59,100 bases of DNA from Paludibacter sp. GTDB taxonomy: Bacteria > Bacteroidota > Bacteroidia > Bacteroidales > Paludibacteraceae. The DNA lies in NCBI GenBank assembly GCA_017882285.1, contig JADGPS010000009.1, forward strand, positions 1-59,100. Direction: 5' to 3'. Every line of letters begins with the position of its first letter. The first letter of the stretch is position 1. Of the stretch, positions 32,481 through 41,523 are shown piece by piece. A program made the translations under genes and the position numbers. The notes beneath the pieces were generated by a model, which saw only the letters and a program-made list of their open reading frames with translations, was not told the DNA's origin and searched no databases.

Positions 32481-35400
32481 GTGAATGCGCTTGTAAAATG
32501 GGCTTCTTCACTCGAACCAAATCTAAAAATTTCCGGTTTGAGCGGTTCTTCATCTGCGTTGACAATTGCTTCGCTTTTCAAAGCTAATCTACATACTCAT
32601 ATCATCGTCCGGGATGATGCTGACGACGCAGCTTATCTCTACAATGATTTGAAGCAAATTCTTTCTACGGAGGAAGTATTTTTCTTTCCATCCTCTTTCA
32701 AAAAAGCCATTAAATTATCGCAACTGGATGCTGCGAACGATATTTTGCGTACCGAAGTGTTAAACCGGTTGGCAAATACAACAGTTCCTTGTATAGTGGT
32801 TACTTATCCCGAATCGTTAATGCAAAAAGTAGTTTCTGCCGGCAGCATGCAAAGCCGAATGTTGCGAATGCATGTCGGCGAAAGTCTGGGGATTGATTTT
32901 GTAGTGGAAATGCTTACCGAATATGGTTTCGAACGGGTTGATTTTGTGTATGAACCGGGTCAGTTTTCTGTGCGTGGTAGCATTGTAGATATATTTTCGT
33001 ATGCTAATGAATTGCCCTATCGATGCGATTTTTTTGGTGACGAAGTGGATACTATCCGTGTTTTTGATATTGAAACACAACTTTCGCAAGAAAAGAAAGC
33101 TGAAATTATTATTATACCTGATTTACAACGTGATATTACTTCGCCACACGTTTCTTTTTTTGAATTTATTCCGACAAATAGTTGGTTTAGCTTTGCAAAT
33201 GTATCTTTTGTACGTGAACGTATCAATCAACTTTATAATGAGGCACTTGTAAAAGCGAACGAAGTAGAACACAAAACACCCCATCTAAACAAGACGCAAA
33301 TTACCGGTGATGAGTTTATAGATCAGGTTCAATCTTTCCGAAAAATGGAATGGGGCGAAAAAGCTTATTTTCAACATAAAACCACCATTCAATTCAATAC
33401 TTCGCCCCAACCCATTTTTCATAAAAATTTTGACTTGGTGGCAAATAACCTGAAACACAAACTGGACGAAGGTTATAAAGTGTATATTCTCAGCGATAGC
33501 GTCAAACAAACCGACCGTATTGCAGCTATTTTTGCCGATCGTGGTGATGATATTGCTTTTCAACCGATAAAAAATACCTTGCATGAAGGCTTTATCGATC
33601 ATGATTTATCCTTATTGTGTTATACCGACCACCAGATTTTCGACCGTTTCCATAAATATCAACTTAAAACAGATAAAACACGTTTGGGCAAAGTAGTGAT
33701 GACGCTCAAAGAGTTGAATCAGTTCCAGATTGGTGATTATATGGTGCATGTGGATCATGGGGTTGGTACTTTTGGGGGATTGATACGCACCAATGTGAAT
33801 GGCAAAATGCAGGAAATGGTGAAACTCGTTTACAAAGACGATGACATTATTTTCGTCAGCATTCATGCCTTGCATCGCATTTCGAAATACAAAGGAAAAG
33901 AAGGTGAAGCGCCACGCATTAATAAATTGGGTTCAGGTGCGTGGGAACGATTGAAAGAACGAACCAAATCCAAAGTAAAAGACATTGCCCGTGAATTAAT
34001 TAAACTTTATGCAAAACGAAAAGCGGAGCATGGTTTTCAGTATTCTCCCGACAGTTATTTGCAACATGAACTGGAAGCATCGTTTATTTATGAAGATACG
34101 CCCGATCAAGTTAAATCGACTGCCGATGTGAAAAAAGATATGGAATCGACTTTGCCTATGGATCGTTTGGTATGTGGCGATGTGGGTTTTGGAAAAACCG
34201 AAATTGCCATTCGGGCTGCTTTTAAAGCCGTTACCGACAGCAAACAAGTGGCCGTGCTTGTTCCTACAACCGTTTTGGCTTTGCAGCATTACAACACGTT
34301 TAAAGACCGTTTAAAAGATTTTCCGTGTACGGTTGAATACCTGAGTCGCGCACGCTCAGCAAAACAAACTAAAGAAGTTCTTGATCGTCTCGAAAAAGGT
34401 AATGTTGATATTGTTATTGGAACGCATAAATTGGTTGGTAAAAGTGTGAAATTTAAAGATTTGGGTTTGCTGATTATTGACGAAGAACAAAAATTTGGAG
34501 TTACGGTAAAGGAAAAACTCAAGGAAATGAAAATAAACGTGGATACGCTTACCATGACAGCCACGCCAATTCCACGTACGTTGCAGTTTTCGTTGATGGG
34601 AGCGCGCGATTTGTCCATTATTAATACGCCACCACCAAATCGTTATCCTGTTCAGACAGAAATTCATTTGTTTGACGAGGATGTGATTCGCGAAGCTATT
34701 CAATTGGAAATGAACCGGAATGGTCAGATTTTCTTTATCAATAACCGGATTCAAAGCATTTATGCTATGGAGGCAATGATAAAACGATTGGTCCCCGGTT
34801 GTCGGGTTGCAGTAGGTCATGGTCAGATGCCTGCTGATAAACTGGAAGAAATCATTATTGATTTTATTGATTACGAGTATGATGTGCTGGTTGCAACCAC
34901 CATAATTGAATCGGGAATTGATATACCGAATGTAAATACGATTATTATTAATAGCTCACATAATTTTGGATTAAGCGATTTGCATCAGTTGCGGGGCAGG
35001 GTAGGACGAAGCAACCGCAAAGCGTTCTGTTATTTGTTAGCTCCCGAAATGAGTTTACTGACGCCTGAAGCTCGCCGGCGATTGCAAGCCATCGAAACTT
35101 TTGCCGAATTGGGGAGTGGATTTAATATTGCCATGCAGGATTTGGATATTCGTGGCGCCGGAAACATGCTGGGAGCGGAGCAGAGCGGTTTTATTGCCGA
35201 CTTGGGCTATGAAACCTATCAAAAGATTCTGAACGAAGCTGTCTATGAATTAAAAGACGAAGAATTTGCTGAGTTATATGCCGACGAACGTGCTGAAAAC
35301 GCGTCATCTACTTCATTTGTAAACGATTGCCAGATTGATTCTGATTTGGAAGTACTTTTCTCCTATGAATACATTGAAAATGTGTCTGAACGTATTAGTT

Positions 35401-35771
35401 TGTATCGCGAGCTTGATAATATTGATAATGAAACAGAAATACTGGAATTTGAAAAACGATTGGAAGACCGTTTTGGAAAAATTCCTGCCGAAGGAATGAG
35501 TTTAATTCTGGTAGTTCGTTTACGATGGTTAGCTATGCGCTATGGAATTGAAAAATTAGTATTGAAAAACGAACAAATGACGGCTTTTCTTGTTTCTAAC
35601 CCGCAATCACCTTATTATCAATCTGAGGCTTTTGGCCGTTTATTGCAATATATGACATCCCATCCACGGCAATGTCAGTTACGTGAAAAAAATCATCGTC
35701 GTTCGGTGGTGTTTTCGGATGTAAAAACGGTGGAAAAAGCGTGGGAAATACTGACCAGCATCAAGCATTGA
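32481..35771 (+). CDS. mfd: Transcription-repair coupling factor Mfd, start codon disturbed
   Basis: A 1096-residue DNA translocase that removes stalled RNA polymerase and recruits the UvrABC repair system. The UvrB-like N-terminal region runs to about 400. The polymerase-interacting domain follows (GDYMVHVDHGVGTF near 418), then the helicase motor with Walker A GDVGFGKTE near 565, DEEQ near 667, RGRVGRSNRKAF and the C-terminal TRCF domain. Annotation starts at GTG 32481, the first usable start codon. However, family-like coding sequence continues upstream in frame (LADFQQLYAHHPQ, 32442-32480) until a TAA at 32430, with no ATG, GTG or TTG in it. The original start appears to have been lost at the edge of S23 element B. 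Confidence 0.93.
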   Translation: MNALVKWASSLEPNLKISGLSGSSSALTIASLFKANLHTHIIVRDDADDAAYLYNDLKQILSTEEVFFFPSSFKKAIKLSQLDAANDILRTEVLNRLANTTVPCIVVTYPESLMQKVVSAGSMQSRMLRMHVGESLGIDFVVEMLTEYGFERVDFVYEPGQFSVRGSIVDIFSYANELPYRCDFFGDEVDTIRVFDIETQLSQEKKAEIIIIPDLQRDITSPHVSFFEFIPTNSWFSFANVSFVRERINQLYNEALVKANEVEHKTPHLNKTQITGDEFIDQVQSFRKMEWGEKAYFQHKTTIQFNTSPQPIFHKNFDLVANNLKHKLDEGYKVYILSDSVKQTDRIAAIFADRGDDIAFQPIKNTLHEGFIDHDLSLLCYTDHQIFDRFHKYQLKTDKTRLGKVVMTLKELNQFQIGDYMVHVDHGVGTFGGLIRTNVNGKMQEMVKLVYKDDDIIFVSIHALHRISKYKGKEGEAPRINKLGSGAWERLKERTKSKVKDIARELIKLYAKRKAEHGFQYSPDSYLQHELEASFIYEDTPDQVKSTADVKKDMESTLPMDRLVCGDVGFGKTEIAIRAAFKAVTDSKQVAVLVPTTVLALQHYNTFKDRLKDFPCTVEYLSRARSAKQTKEVLDRLEKGNVDIVIGTHKLVGKSVKFKDLGLLIIDEEQKFGVTVKEKLKEMKINVDTLTMTATPIPRTLQFSLMGARDLSIINTPPPNRYPVQTEIHLFDEDVIREAIQLEMNRNGQIFFINNRIQSIYAMEAMIKRLVPGCRVAVGHGQMPADKLEEIIIDFIDYEYDVLVATTIIESGIDIPNVNTIIINSSHNFGLSDLHQLRGRVGRSNRKAFCYLLAPEMSLLTPEARRRLQAIETFAELGSGFNIAMQDLDIRGAGNMLGAEQSGFIADLGYETYQKILNEAVYELKDEEFAELYADERAENASSTSFVNDCQIDSDLEVLFSYEYIENVSERISLYRELDNIDNETEILEFEKRLEDRFGKIPAEGMSLILVVRLRWLAMRYGIEKLVLKNEQMTAFLVSNPQSPYYQSEAFGRLLQYMTSHPRQCQLREKNHRRSVVFSDVKTVEKAWEILTSIKH

Positions 35772-35831
35772 GTATAATTAGTTACTTTTTCATTTTTTTT
35801 GATATTATTAATTTATTCTAAAAATTATGTT

Positions 35832-35839
35832 TATATTTG
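35832..35839 (+). promoter_or_regulatory. Putative -7 box of the FISUMP lipoprotein gene
   Basis: TATATTTG matches TAnnTTTG, about 113 bp upstream of the start codon at 35952. Confidence 0.45.
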
Positions 35840-35951
35840 CACTAATTATTATATACAATTTGAACTTTTCTTCTGATATACTTTGTTAGAAAATCGAGAG
35901 TACTTATTAAGTAATTAGTAATCAATTATTCACCATAAAAATTTTACCAAT

Positions 35952-36686
35952 ATGAAAACAAAATCACAAATTCGACTTTTATCATTGTTTTTAGTTGCAA
36001 TTCTTCTCCTATTTAATTACAGCTGTAACCCCAATGACCCAAACAATCCAACTTCTTCAGAAACAGTAAAAGACATTGATGGTAATGTTTATCACACAGT
36101 AAAAATTGGTACACAGACTTGGATGGTAGAAAATCTGAAAACCACCAAATACAAAGATGGCACAGCAATTCCATTGGTTACAGATAATAAAGTATGGATA
36201 AATTTGCCAACTCCCGCGTATTGTTGGTATGACAATGATGCCACCACCTATAAAAATACGTATGGAGCTTTGTATAATTGGTATGCTGTAAATACCGGAA
36301 AATTAGCTCCTACAGGCTGGCACGTACCTACAGATGCTGAATGGACAACGCTCAAAAACTATGTGAGCGCCAACCTTGGTACATCCGGCTCTGTAGCCAA
36401 AGCATTAGCCGCTACCACTAATTGGATCACCAATACTTCTGTAGGTGCAATTGGCAACGATTTAACAAAAAATAACACCTCCAGTTTTACAGCTCTGCCG
36501 AGTGGTTACCACAGCAACCATGGAGCATTCTACGACGTTGGATACGGCGGTTACTGGTGGAGTTCTACCGATAGCAGTACCTCGTATGCCTGGAATAGGT
36601 ACTTGTACTGCTATGGCGGCAGTCTGGGCAGGTACTACGATTCGAAGAGCTATGGTTTTTCTGTCCGTTGTGTTAGGAATTATTAA
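35952..36686 (+). CDS. FISUMP-domain lipoprotein
   Basis: A 244-residue lipoprotein (lipobox FNYSC). From about residue 37 to the end it is one Fibrobacter-succinogenes-major-paralogous (FISUMP) domain: DGNVYHTVKIGTQTWMVENL, CWYDND, YGALYNWYAV, PTGWHVPTDAEWTTL, GYWWSST and the closing GFSVRCVRNY. The fold is related to C-type-lectin/formylglycine-type folds and is found on surface proteins of Bacteroidota and Fibrobacteres. No specific substrate is known. It stands alone with its own promoter; the 660 bp downstream are a repeat-rich non-coding stretch. Confidence 0.88.
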   Translation: MKTKSQIRLLSLFLVAILLLFNYSCNPNDPNNPTSSETVKDIDGNVYHTVKIGTQTWMVENLKTTKYKDGTAIPLVTDNKVWINLPTPAYCWYDNDATTYKNTYGALYNWYAVNTGKLAPTGWHVPTDAEWTTLKNYVSANLGTSGSVAKALAATTNWITNTSVGAIGNDLTKNNTSSFTALPSGYHSNHGAFYDVGYGGYWWSSTDSSTSYAWNRYLYCYGGSLGRYYDSKSYGFSVRCVRNY

Positions 36687-37348
36687 TTTATTTGATTATC
36701 CCGTCAAGTCGGGATGTCCGCTTCGCTTCCATTTGATTATTTTCGCCGGTAGGCGGTCGGCGACTTAGGATGATAGAGCCTGCCTGCGGTAGGTAGGTTC
36801 CGACTCTGTCCCTACAAACTCCGAAAAGCAATGATTTTCAAGCATCTATCCGCTTGGTAGTGGAATTATGCTTATTTGAAAGGCGGAATTCAGAAATTTG
36901 TATCAAAAGGAAAGAATTAAAGCTTTGATGCAATATAAAAAAAACCACATTGCCGTTAGTTGAGAAAACTCCTATAAATAGGATTTGAGGTGTTGGTTCT
37001 CTTTGTAATCTGCCGTCCGTTAGCTAACGGATACCCGAAGGCGCAGCCCGCCATTAAAAACCAGACATGTCTCGTTTAATTTTTTAAACGTTGAGTTTTC
37101 CAATCTCAGAACAATGCGGTTGTTTTTCTTTGACACAAAGATATAGCATTATTTTTGAATTATTCTTTTCATACGCAATTATTATAGTTAAAGATGCAAG
37201 TTTACAGTAATATTTTTAAATAAATTTCACAACCTCAAACTGTTTCAAAAAAAAGCATTTTAAAATTTCGTTATCTAAAAGAAAATATCTACTTTTGCAG
37301 TTCAGTATGAAAAACTGAATTAACAAAAGAAACAAATAATACAATCTT
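36687..37348. other. Non-coding stretch with decayed repeats
   Basis: The left 400 bp are relatively GC-rich with several short palindromes (ATCCCG...CGGGAT near 36698-36715, CCTGCCTGCGGTAGGTAGG near 36780-36798, TCCGTTAGCTAACGGA at about 37017-37032), consistent with degraded intergenic repeats. No open frame has protein-like composition. The right part is AT-rich and holds TACTTTTG (37290-37297), a likely -7 box for the TPR gene. Confidence 0.55.
37290..37297 (+). promoter_or_regulatory. Putative -7 box of the TPR gene
   Basis: TACTTTTG fits TAnnTTTG and lies about 52 bp upstream of the start at 37349. Confidence 0.5.
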
Positions 37349-38026
37349 ATGGCTAAAAAAGAGGAAAAAAAGCACGACGAATTGGAAAATGTTCAACATG
37401 CGTTAACAACGTCAGAAGCATTTATAGAAAAATATCAAAAACAAATTTTAGTTGGGGTTGGTATTGTGGTACTTTTTGTTTTAGTTATCTTATCTTTCCG
37501 TAATTTTTATTTGGAACCAAGAGAAATTGCAGCAGAAAACGAAATGTCAAAAGCTCAGGCAGCTTTTGCAACCGATTCCTTTCGCATAGCGCTCGAAGGT
37601 AAAGGCGTACAATCATTGGGCTTCAAAGAAATTGTTTCCGAATATGGAATTACTCCTTCCGGTAAATTAGCTGCTGGTTATGCAGGTGTTTGCTATTATA
37701 AATTAGGCCAATACGAGAATGCTATCAAATATCTTTCCCAGTTTAGTGGCGACGATACTTATTTCACAACAACAGTAATTGGCTTAACGGGTGATTGTTA
37801 TGTCGAATTGGGTGAAACATTCAAAGCAATCAGTTATTTTGAGAAAGCTGCCGATAAAGATAATGCTGTAATCAGTCCTGTATATTTGAAAAAAGCAGGT
37901 TTAGTTTATGAATCGTTAAATCAACCGGAAAAGGCTGAAAAAGTATACACTAAAATTAAAGAAAAATATCCAAAAAGTCCTGAGGCTTCAGATATTGACA
38001 AATATTTAGCTCGAGTTCAAAAGTAA
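37349..38026 (+). CDS. Membrane-anchored tetratricopeptide-repeat protein (YfgM-like layout)
   Basis: A 225-residue protein with a charged N-terminus, one transmembrane helix at about 33-51 (ILVGVGIVVLFVLVILSF), then a periplasmic TPR array with repeats such as GYAGVCYYKLGQYENAIKYLSQF, GDCYVELGETFKAISYFEKA and KAGLVYESLNQPEKAEKVYTKI. The arrangement resembles YfgM-type proteins that assist envelope protein assembly, but sequence identity cannot be judged here. A conserved position next to ribH is plausible. It ends in its own terminator. Confidence 0.82.
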   Translation: MAKKEEKKHDELENVQHALTTSEAFIEKYQKQILVGVGIVVLFVLVILSFRNFYLEPREIAAENEMSKAQAAFATDSFRIALEGKGVQSLGFKEIVSEYGITPSGKLAAGYAGVCYYKLGQYENAIKYLSQFSGDDTYFTTTVIGLTGDCYVELGETFKAISYFEKAADKDNAVISPVYLKKAGLVYESLNQPEKAEKVYTKIKEKYPKSPEASDIDKYLARVQK

Positions 38027-38049
38027 TTTTTTAAAATAAAAATAAAAGA

Positions 38050-38080
38050 AAGCTGCTTCTGTTAAAGAAGTAGCTTTTTT
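38050..38080 (+). terminator. Intrinsic terminator after the TPR gene
   Basis: AAGCTGCTTCT (38050-38060) pairs with AGAAGTAGCTT (38066-38076) with one G-U pair, followed by a T-run. Confidence 0.9.
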
Positions 38081-38103
38081 AATTCAATTAATAATTCAAG
38101 CTT

Positions 38104-38598
38104 ATGGCAACAAAATATCAAAATCTATCGGCATACAATGCTGAGCTAATGCCTGATAAAGAAACAGTATCAGAACAATCGTATGCGATTGCAGTTGCCG
38201 ATTGGAACCCACAAATAACTCACACAATGCTTCAAGGTGCTATCGACACATTGGTTTTGGTGGGAGTGAAGCCTGAAAATATTAAAATTGTTCATGTGCC
38301 CGGAACTATCGAATTGACTTTTGCTGCAAATCAATTAATGAGTTTGAATAAATATAATGGAATAATTGTTATCGGATGCGTTATTCAGGGTGACACGCCA
38401 CATTTCAATTATGTTTGTCAAAGCGTAACTTCAGGCATTACCGAATTAAATCTTCTTGCAAATTCTTGCCCTGTTGTTTTTGGTGTTCTCACAACCAATA
38501 CCTTACAGCAAGCGTTGGATCGTGCAGGCGGAAAGCATGGAAATAAAGGCATAGAAGCGGCTACCACAGTCCTGAAAATGGCAAATATTGTTTGGTAA
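38104..38598 (+). CDS. ribH: 6,7-dimethyl-8-ribityllumazine synthase
   Basis: Catalyses the penultimate step of riboflavin synthesis, joining the pyrimidine dione and 3,4-dihydroxy-2-butanone-4-phosphate. The 164-residue protein shows VADWNPQITHTML, VHVPGTIELTFAANQLM, GCVIQGDTPHFNYVC (active-site His), PVVFGVLTTNTLQQALDRAGG and KHGNKG, all standard for RibH. The protein assembles into pentamers or 60-mer shells in relatives. No other riboflavin gene is in the window, and no FMN riboswitch is visible in the short upstream gap. Confidence 0.96.
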   Translation: MATKYQNLSAYNAELMPDKETVSEQSYAIAVADWNPQITHTMLQGAIDTLVLVGVKPENIKIVHVPGTIELTFAANQLMSLNKYNGIIVIGCVIQGDTPHFNYVCQSVTSGITELNLLANSCPVVFGVLTTNTLQQALDRAGGKHGNKGIEAATTVLKMANIVW

Positions 38599-38640
38599 AG
38601 TCGATTATTAAATATATCTTTGCTCTGCTTTATAAATAAT

Positions 38641-38726
38641 GGGTAGTTACCAAAGTGGCCAACCGGGGCTGACTGTAACTCAGCTGTCTTTCGACTTCGG
38701 AGGTTCGAATCCTTCACTGCCCACCA
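38641..38726 (+). tRNA. tRNA-Tyr (GTA)
   Basis: An 86-nt class II tRNA. Acceptor GGGTAGT pairs with ACTGCCC, the anticodon stem GCTGA/TCAGC encloses loop CTGTAAC (anticodon GTA), a long variable arm follows, then GGTTCGAATCC. The discriminator A and CCA are encoded, but the final A is also the first base of the adjoining palindromic repeat. Confidence 0.95.
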
Positions 38727-38775
38727 CCCCCAGCCCCCTAAAGGGGGCTAAAAATCCCCTTTAGGGGGTTGGGGT
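38726..38775. repeat. Compact copy of the palindromic element between two tRNA genes (50 bp)
   Basis: ACCCCCAGCCCCCTAAAGGG and the inverted CCCCTTTAGGGGGTTGGGGT (38756-38775) are separated by only about 10 bases. This is the shortest and best conserved version of the element seen at 20131 and 25442. Confidence 0.85.
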
Positions 38776-38781
38776 AATTTC

Positions 38782-38854
38782 GCGAAAGTAGCTCAGTTGA
38801 TAGAGCATTAGCCTTCCAAGCTGAGGGTCGCGGGTTTGAGTCCCGTCTTTCGCT
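38782..38854 (+). tRNA. tRNA-Gly (TCC)
   Basis: A 73-nt tRNA: acceptor GCGAAAG pairs with CTTTCGC, D-arm GCTCAGTTGATAGAGC, anticodon stem TTAGC/GCTGA with loop CTTCCAA (anticodon TCC), T-arm CGGGTTTGAGTCCCG. CCA is not encoded. Confidence 0.95.
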
Positions 38855-38864
38855 CAAAAAAAAA

Positions 38865-38897
38865 AGTTGCAAACTTCGGTTTAGCAACTCTTTTTTT
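38865..38897. terminator. Terminator after the tRNA genes
   Basis: AGTTGC (38865-38870) pairs with GCAACT (38884-38889) followed by seven T. An A-run on the left may let it work for the leftward transporter gene too. Confidence 0.8.
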
Positions 38898-38919
38898 AGT
38901 TCAAAATACCACTAGAAAT

Positions 38920-40182
38920 TTAAAAGAATGAAGAAGCAAATAATGCAATTGTAAGACCGATTAATACAGATATTGTAAACCAACCAAAAATATTTTGCAT
39001 GGGTTTATTTACATATTCCCCCATTACTTCTTTATTATTTACTATAAGAATCATGCAGATTAAAACTACAGGAAGCAAAACTCCATTTGCTACCTGTGAC
39101 CATAAAGTTATTAGAATTAAAGGTGCATTTGGTATTAGAATAATGGCAGCACCAATAATAATGATGGAAGTGAACAACCAATAGAACTGAGGTGCTTCCT
39201 TCCATTTCTTATCAACACCGGCTTCAAAACCAAATGCCTCACAAACATAAAAAGCTGTTGCAACCGGTAATATTGTTGCAGAAAATATAGATGCAATAAA
39301 CAACCCGAATGCAAAAGTAGCTGAAGCCAAATCACCTGCCAATGGTTTTAATGCAAATGCAGCATCTTTTGCTTCTTCAATTTTAATCCCATTTTCGTGA
39401 AGCGTAGAAGCACAAGCTACAATAATAAAAAATGCTACTACTACGGTTATTATGCTTCCTATTATCACATCCGCCAGGGTGTATTTATAATCAGTCATTT
39501 TCAAACCTTTCTCAATTACAGCTGATTGCATGTAAAATTGCATCCAAGGTGCAATTGTGGTCCCAATAATTCCAATTACTATTGTCAAATAATCCTTCGT
39601 ATATTTTATATCCGGTTTAATCATTGCCTGACCTATTTCATGCCAATGAGGTTTACCAAGCAATGCTGAAACAACATAAACCAGTAAAAAAGCACTAAAA
39701 ATAAGGAAAACCCTTTCACTAAATTTGTAGGTTCCCTTTACTACCAACCACCAAACTAACAAAGCAGAAATAGGTACACTTACATATTTGCTTATATCAA
39801 AAACCTGCATACTACCTGCCACACCCGCAAATTCGGTAGTTGTATTACCAATATCGGCAATCAAAAGTCCAACAAAAATAAAGAAGGTAATCTTAACCCC
39901 GGCATATTCACGAATCAGATCAGCTAATCCTTTTCCTGTTACAATTCCCATACGGGCATTCATTTCCTGAACCACCACTAATACCAGAAATGCAGGAATC
40001 ATGGTCCAAAGCAGGTTGTAACCGTATAAAGCACCGGCTACAGAATAAGTTGTTATTCCTCCCGCATCGTTATCAACGCTACCGGTAATTATTCCCGGAC
40101 CCAAAATCGCAAGAAATATAACAAGATTCCGCCAAATGTTTTTTCGTCTTTTGGTAAACTCGTTGTATTTCATTAACGCCAT
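38920..40182 (-). CDS. NRAMP-related divalent cation transporter, probably Mg2+ (NRMT-like)
   Basis: A 420-residue inner-membrane protein with about 11 helices and the NRAMP fold (GPGIITGS in helix 1). The metal-site motifs differ from manganese/iron NRAMPs. Helix 1 has DNDAGG (37-42) where canonical members have DPGN, and helix 6 has APWMQFYMQSA with Ala211 in place of the metal-binding Met of the MPH motif. Loss of that Met is a hallmark of the NRAMP-related magnesium transporters described in Clostridium and Eggerthella. The upstream gene encodes a soluble MgtE-like sensor, and its stop overlaps this start, with TAATG coupling if translation begins at the fourth codon. A Shine-Dalgarno AAGGAGGT precedes the ATG, unusual for the phylum. 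Mg2+ uptake is therefore inferred, not proven. Confidence 0.82.
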   Translation of the reverse strand: MALMKYNEFTKRRKNIWRNLVIFLAILGPGIITGSVDNDAGGITTYSVAGALYGYNLLWTMIPAFLVLVVVQEMNARMGIVTGKGLADLIREYAGVKITFFIFVGLLIADIGNTTTEFAGVAGSMQVFDISKYVSVPISALLVWWLVVKGTYKFSERVFLIFSAFLLVYVVSALLGKPHWHEIGQAMIKPDIKYTKDYLTIVIGIIGTTIAPWMQFYMQSAVIEKGLKMTDYKYTLADVIIGSIITVVVAFFIIVACASTLHENGIKIEEAKDAAFALKPLAGDLASATFAFGLFIASIFSATILPVATAFYVCEAFGFEAGVDKKWKEAPQFYWLFTSIIIIGAAIILIPNAPLILITLWSQVANGVLLPVVLICMILIVNNKEVMGEYVNKPMQNIFGWFTISVLIGLTIALFASSFF

Positions 40183-41468
40183 AGTCTACCTCCTTTCTTA
40201 GTTTTTCCTTTATCCATCAGATCTTCTATAATGTCATCAATTACTATCATGCCCATTAATGTATTCTGATCATCAGTTACCGGAATAGCCAATAAGTCGT
40301 ATTTTAAAATAATTGAAGCTAATCTATCAATTTTATCTTCATCCTGGACACTGATAAATTGTTTATTCATAATTTCTGCCAAAGTCATAGTTGGCAAAGA
40401 AATTACTAGTTCTCTAAGCGAAACGGTAGCAATAAGTTTTTCATCGTTATCTGTAATAAACAAGGAATAAATCATATCAGCTTCAGGTTTTTGAAGACGT
40501 AATTCATTCAAAGTTTCATCTACCGTCATAGTCTCTCGGAAGGAAAGATAATCGGTTGTCATAAGGCTACCAACCTCTTTATCTTCATATTCAAGCAATT
40601 CCCGAACTTCTTCTGAAGACTCTTTTTCCATCTCATTAAGCAGTAATTCTACTTTCTCATCTCCAAGTTCATCCATCAAGTCGGCCACCTCATCGGCTGG
40701 CATTTTTTCCAACACATCAGCTGCTTTACTTATCGACAAACTTTCGATAATCTGAGCCTGAGCATAAGGTTCCATTTCTTCCAATACATCGGCAGCTTTT
40801 TCTTCGTCCAGCGATTCAAAAAATTTTCTACGCGACAAAGAACCCATTTCCTCAATGATGTCAGCCAAATCAGAAGGATGTAATAGTTGAAGTTTACTGG
40901 ATGATTGTGAAAGCTTAATATTGAAGTTTGAAGTATCAAATGCTTCAACATTATCCCATAAAATGAATTGTGATGGAAGATTTAGTTTGAAAAGGTTTAA
41001 TAATTTATTGACCGGATTTGCCACTCCCAATCGACGCAATAAACCTTCTGTGCTTATATCTACAGCAATAGCATAAATATCAGGATCAATTGAAACCAAT
41101 CGAATATCATTTACACGTACTAATTTACGTCCGTTAATATCAACAATTTGCCGATCGAGAATATTCTTTACGAGTGGTAAACAATTTTCAATGGTCGATT
41201 GTGGAAGTTGCACAGCTTGATTGCAAATAAAAGAAAAGCTATTCTTATTATTTTCAATCTTAATAAACTCAAAATTCAAATACTGGATTTCACCCTTGAT
41301 TTTGGTTTTAATACCAACAATAACTGGTCTGAAAGCCTCTTCGTGAGGATGACCATGTTGAGCAGTGTTTACAATAATGTCTAAGACTTTGCCCAAACGC
41401 TTTCCGTCCAGGTCATAGATCTTACAGCCAGTAACCTGACTTAAGTAAAATGTGATTTGTGATGTCAT
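40173..41468 (-). CDS. PRC-barrel / MgtE N-domain / CBS-pair regulatory protein without a membrane domain
   Basis: A 431-residue soluble protein. Residues about 5-165 look like two PRC-barrel-type beta domains (VTGCKIYDLDGKRLGKVLDI and QIVDINGRKLVRVNDIRLV). Residues about 200-300 form the helical MgtE N-domain built of repeats such as KAADVLEKMPADEVADLMDEL, followed by a CBS pair (about 310-425) with VGSLMTTDYLSF and LAEIMNKQFISVQDEDKI. In MgtE these two parts bind Mg2+ and gate the channel, but the MgtE transmembrane domain is missing. Coupling to the NRAMP-related transporter suggests this is its detachable Mg2+ sensor or gate. It has the strong ribosome-binding site AAAGGAGGTGG. Confidence 0.85.
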   Translation of the reverse strand: MTSQITFYLSQVTGCKIYDLDGKRLGKVLDIIVNTAQHGHPHEEAFRPVIVGIKTKIKGEIQYLNFEFIKIENNKNSFSFICNQAVQLPQSTIENCLPLVKNILDRQIVDINGRKLVRVNDIRLVSIDPDIYAIAVDISTEGLLRRLGVANPVNKLLNLFKLNLPSQFILWDNVEAFDTSNFNIKLSQSSSKLQLLHPSDLADIIEEMGSLSRRKFFESLDEEKAADVLEEMEPYAQAQIIESLSISKAADVLEKMPADEVADLMDELGDEKVELLLNEMEKESSEEVRELLEYEDKEVGSLMTTDYLSFRETMTVDETLNELRLQKPEADMIYSLFITDNDEKLIATVSLRELVISLPTMTLAEIMNKQFISVQDEDKIDRLASIILKYDLLAIPVTDDQNTLMGMIVIDDIIEDLMDKGKTKKGGRLWR

Positions 41469-41523
41469 TTGCCACCTCCTTTTTTTGTAGATTTAGAAGG
41501 ACGGCTGTTGGATAGATATAAAC

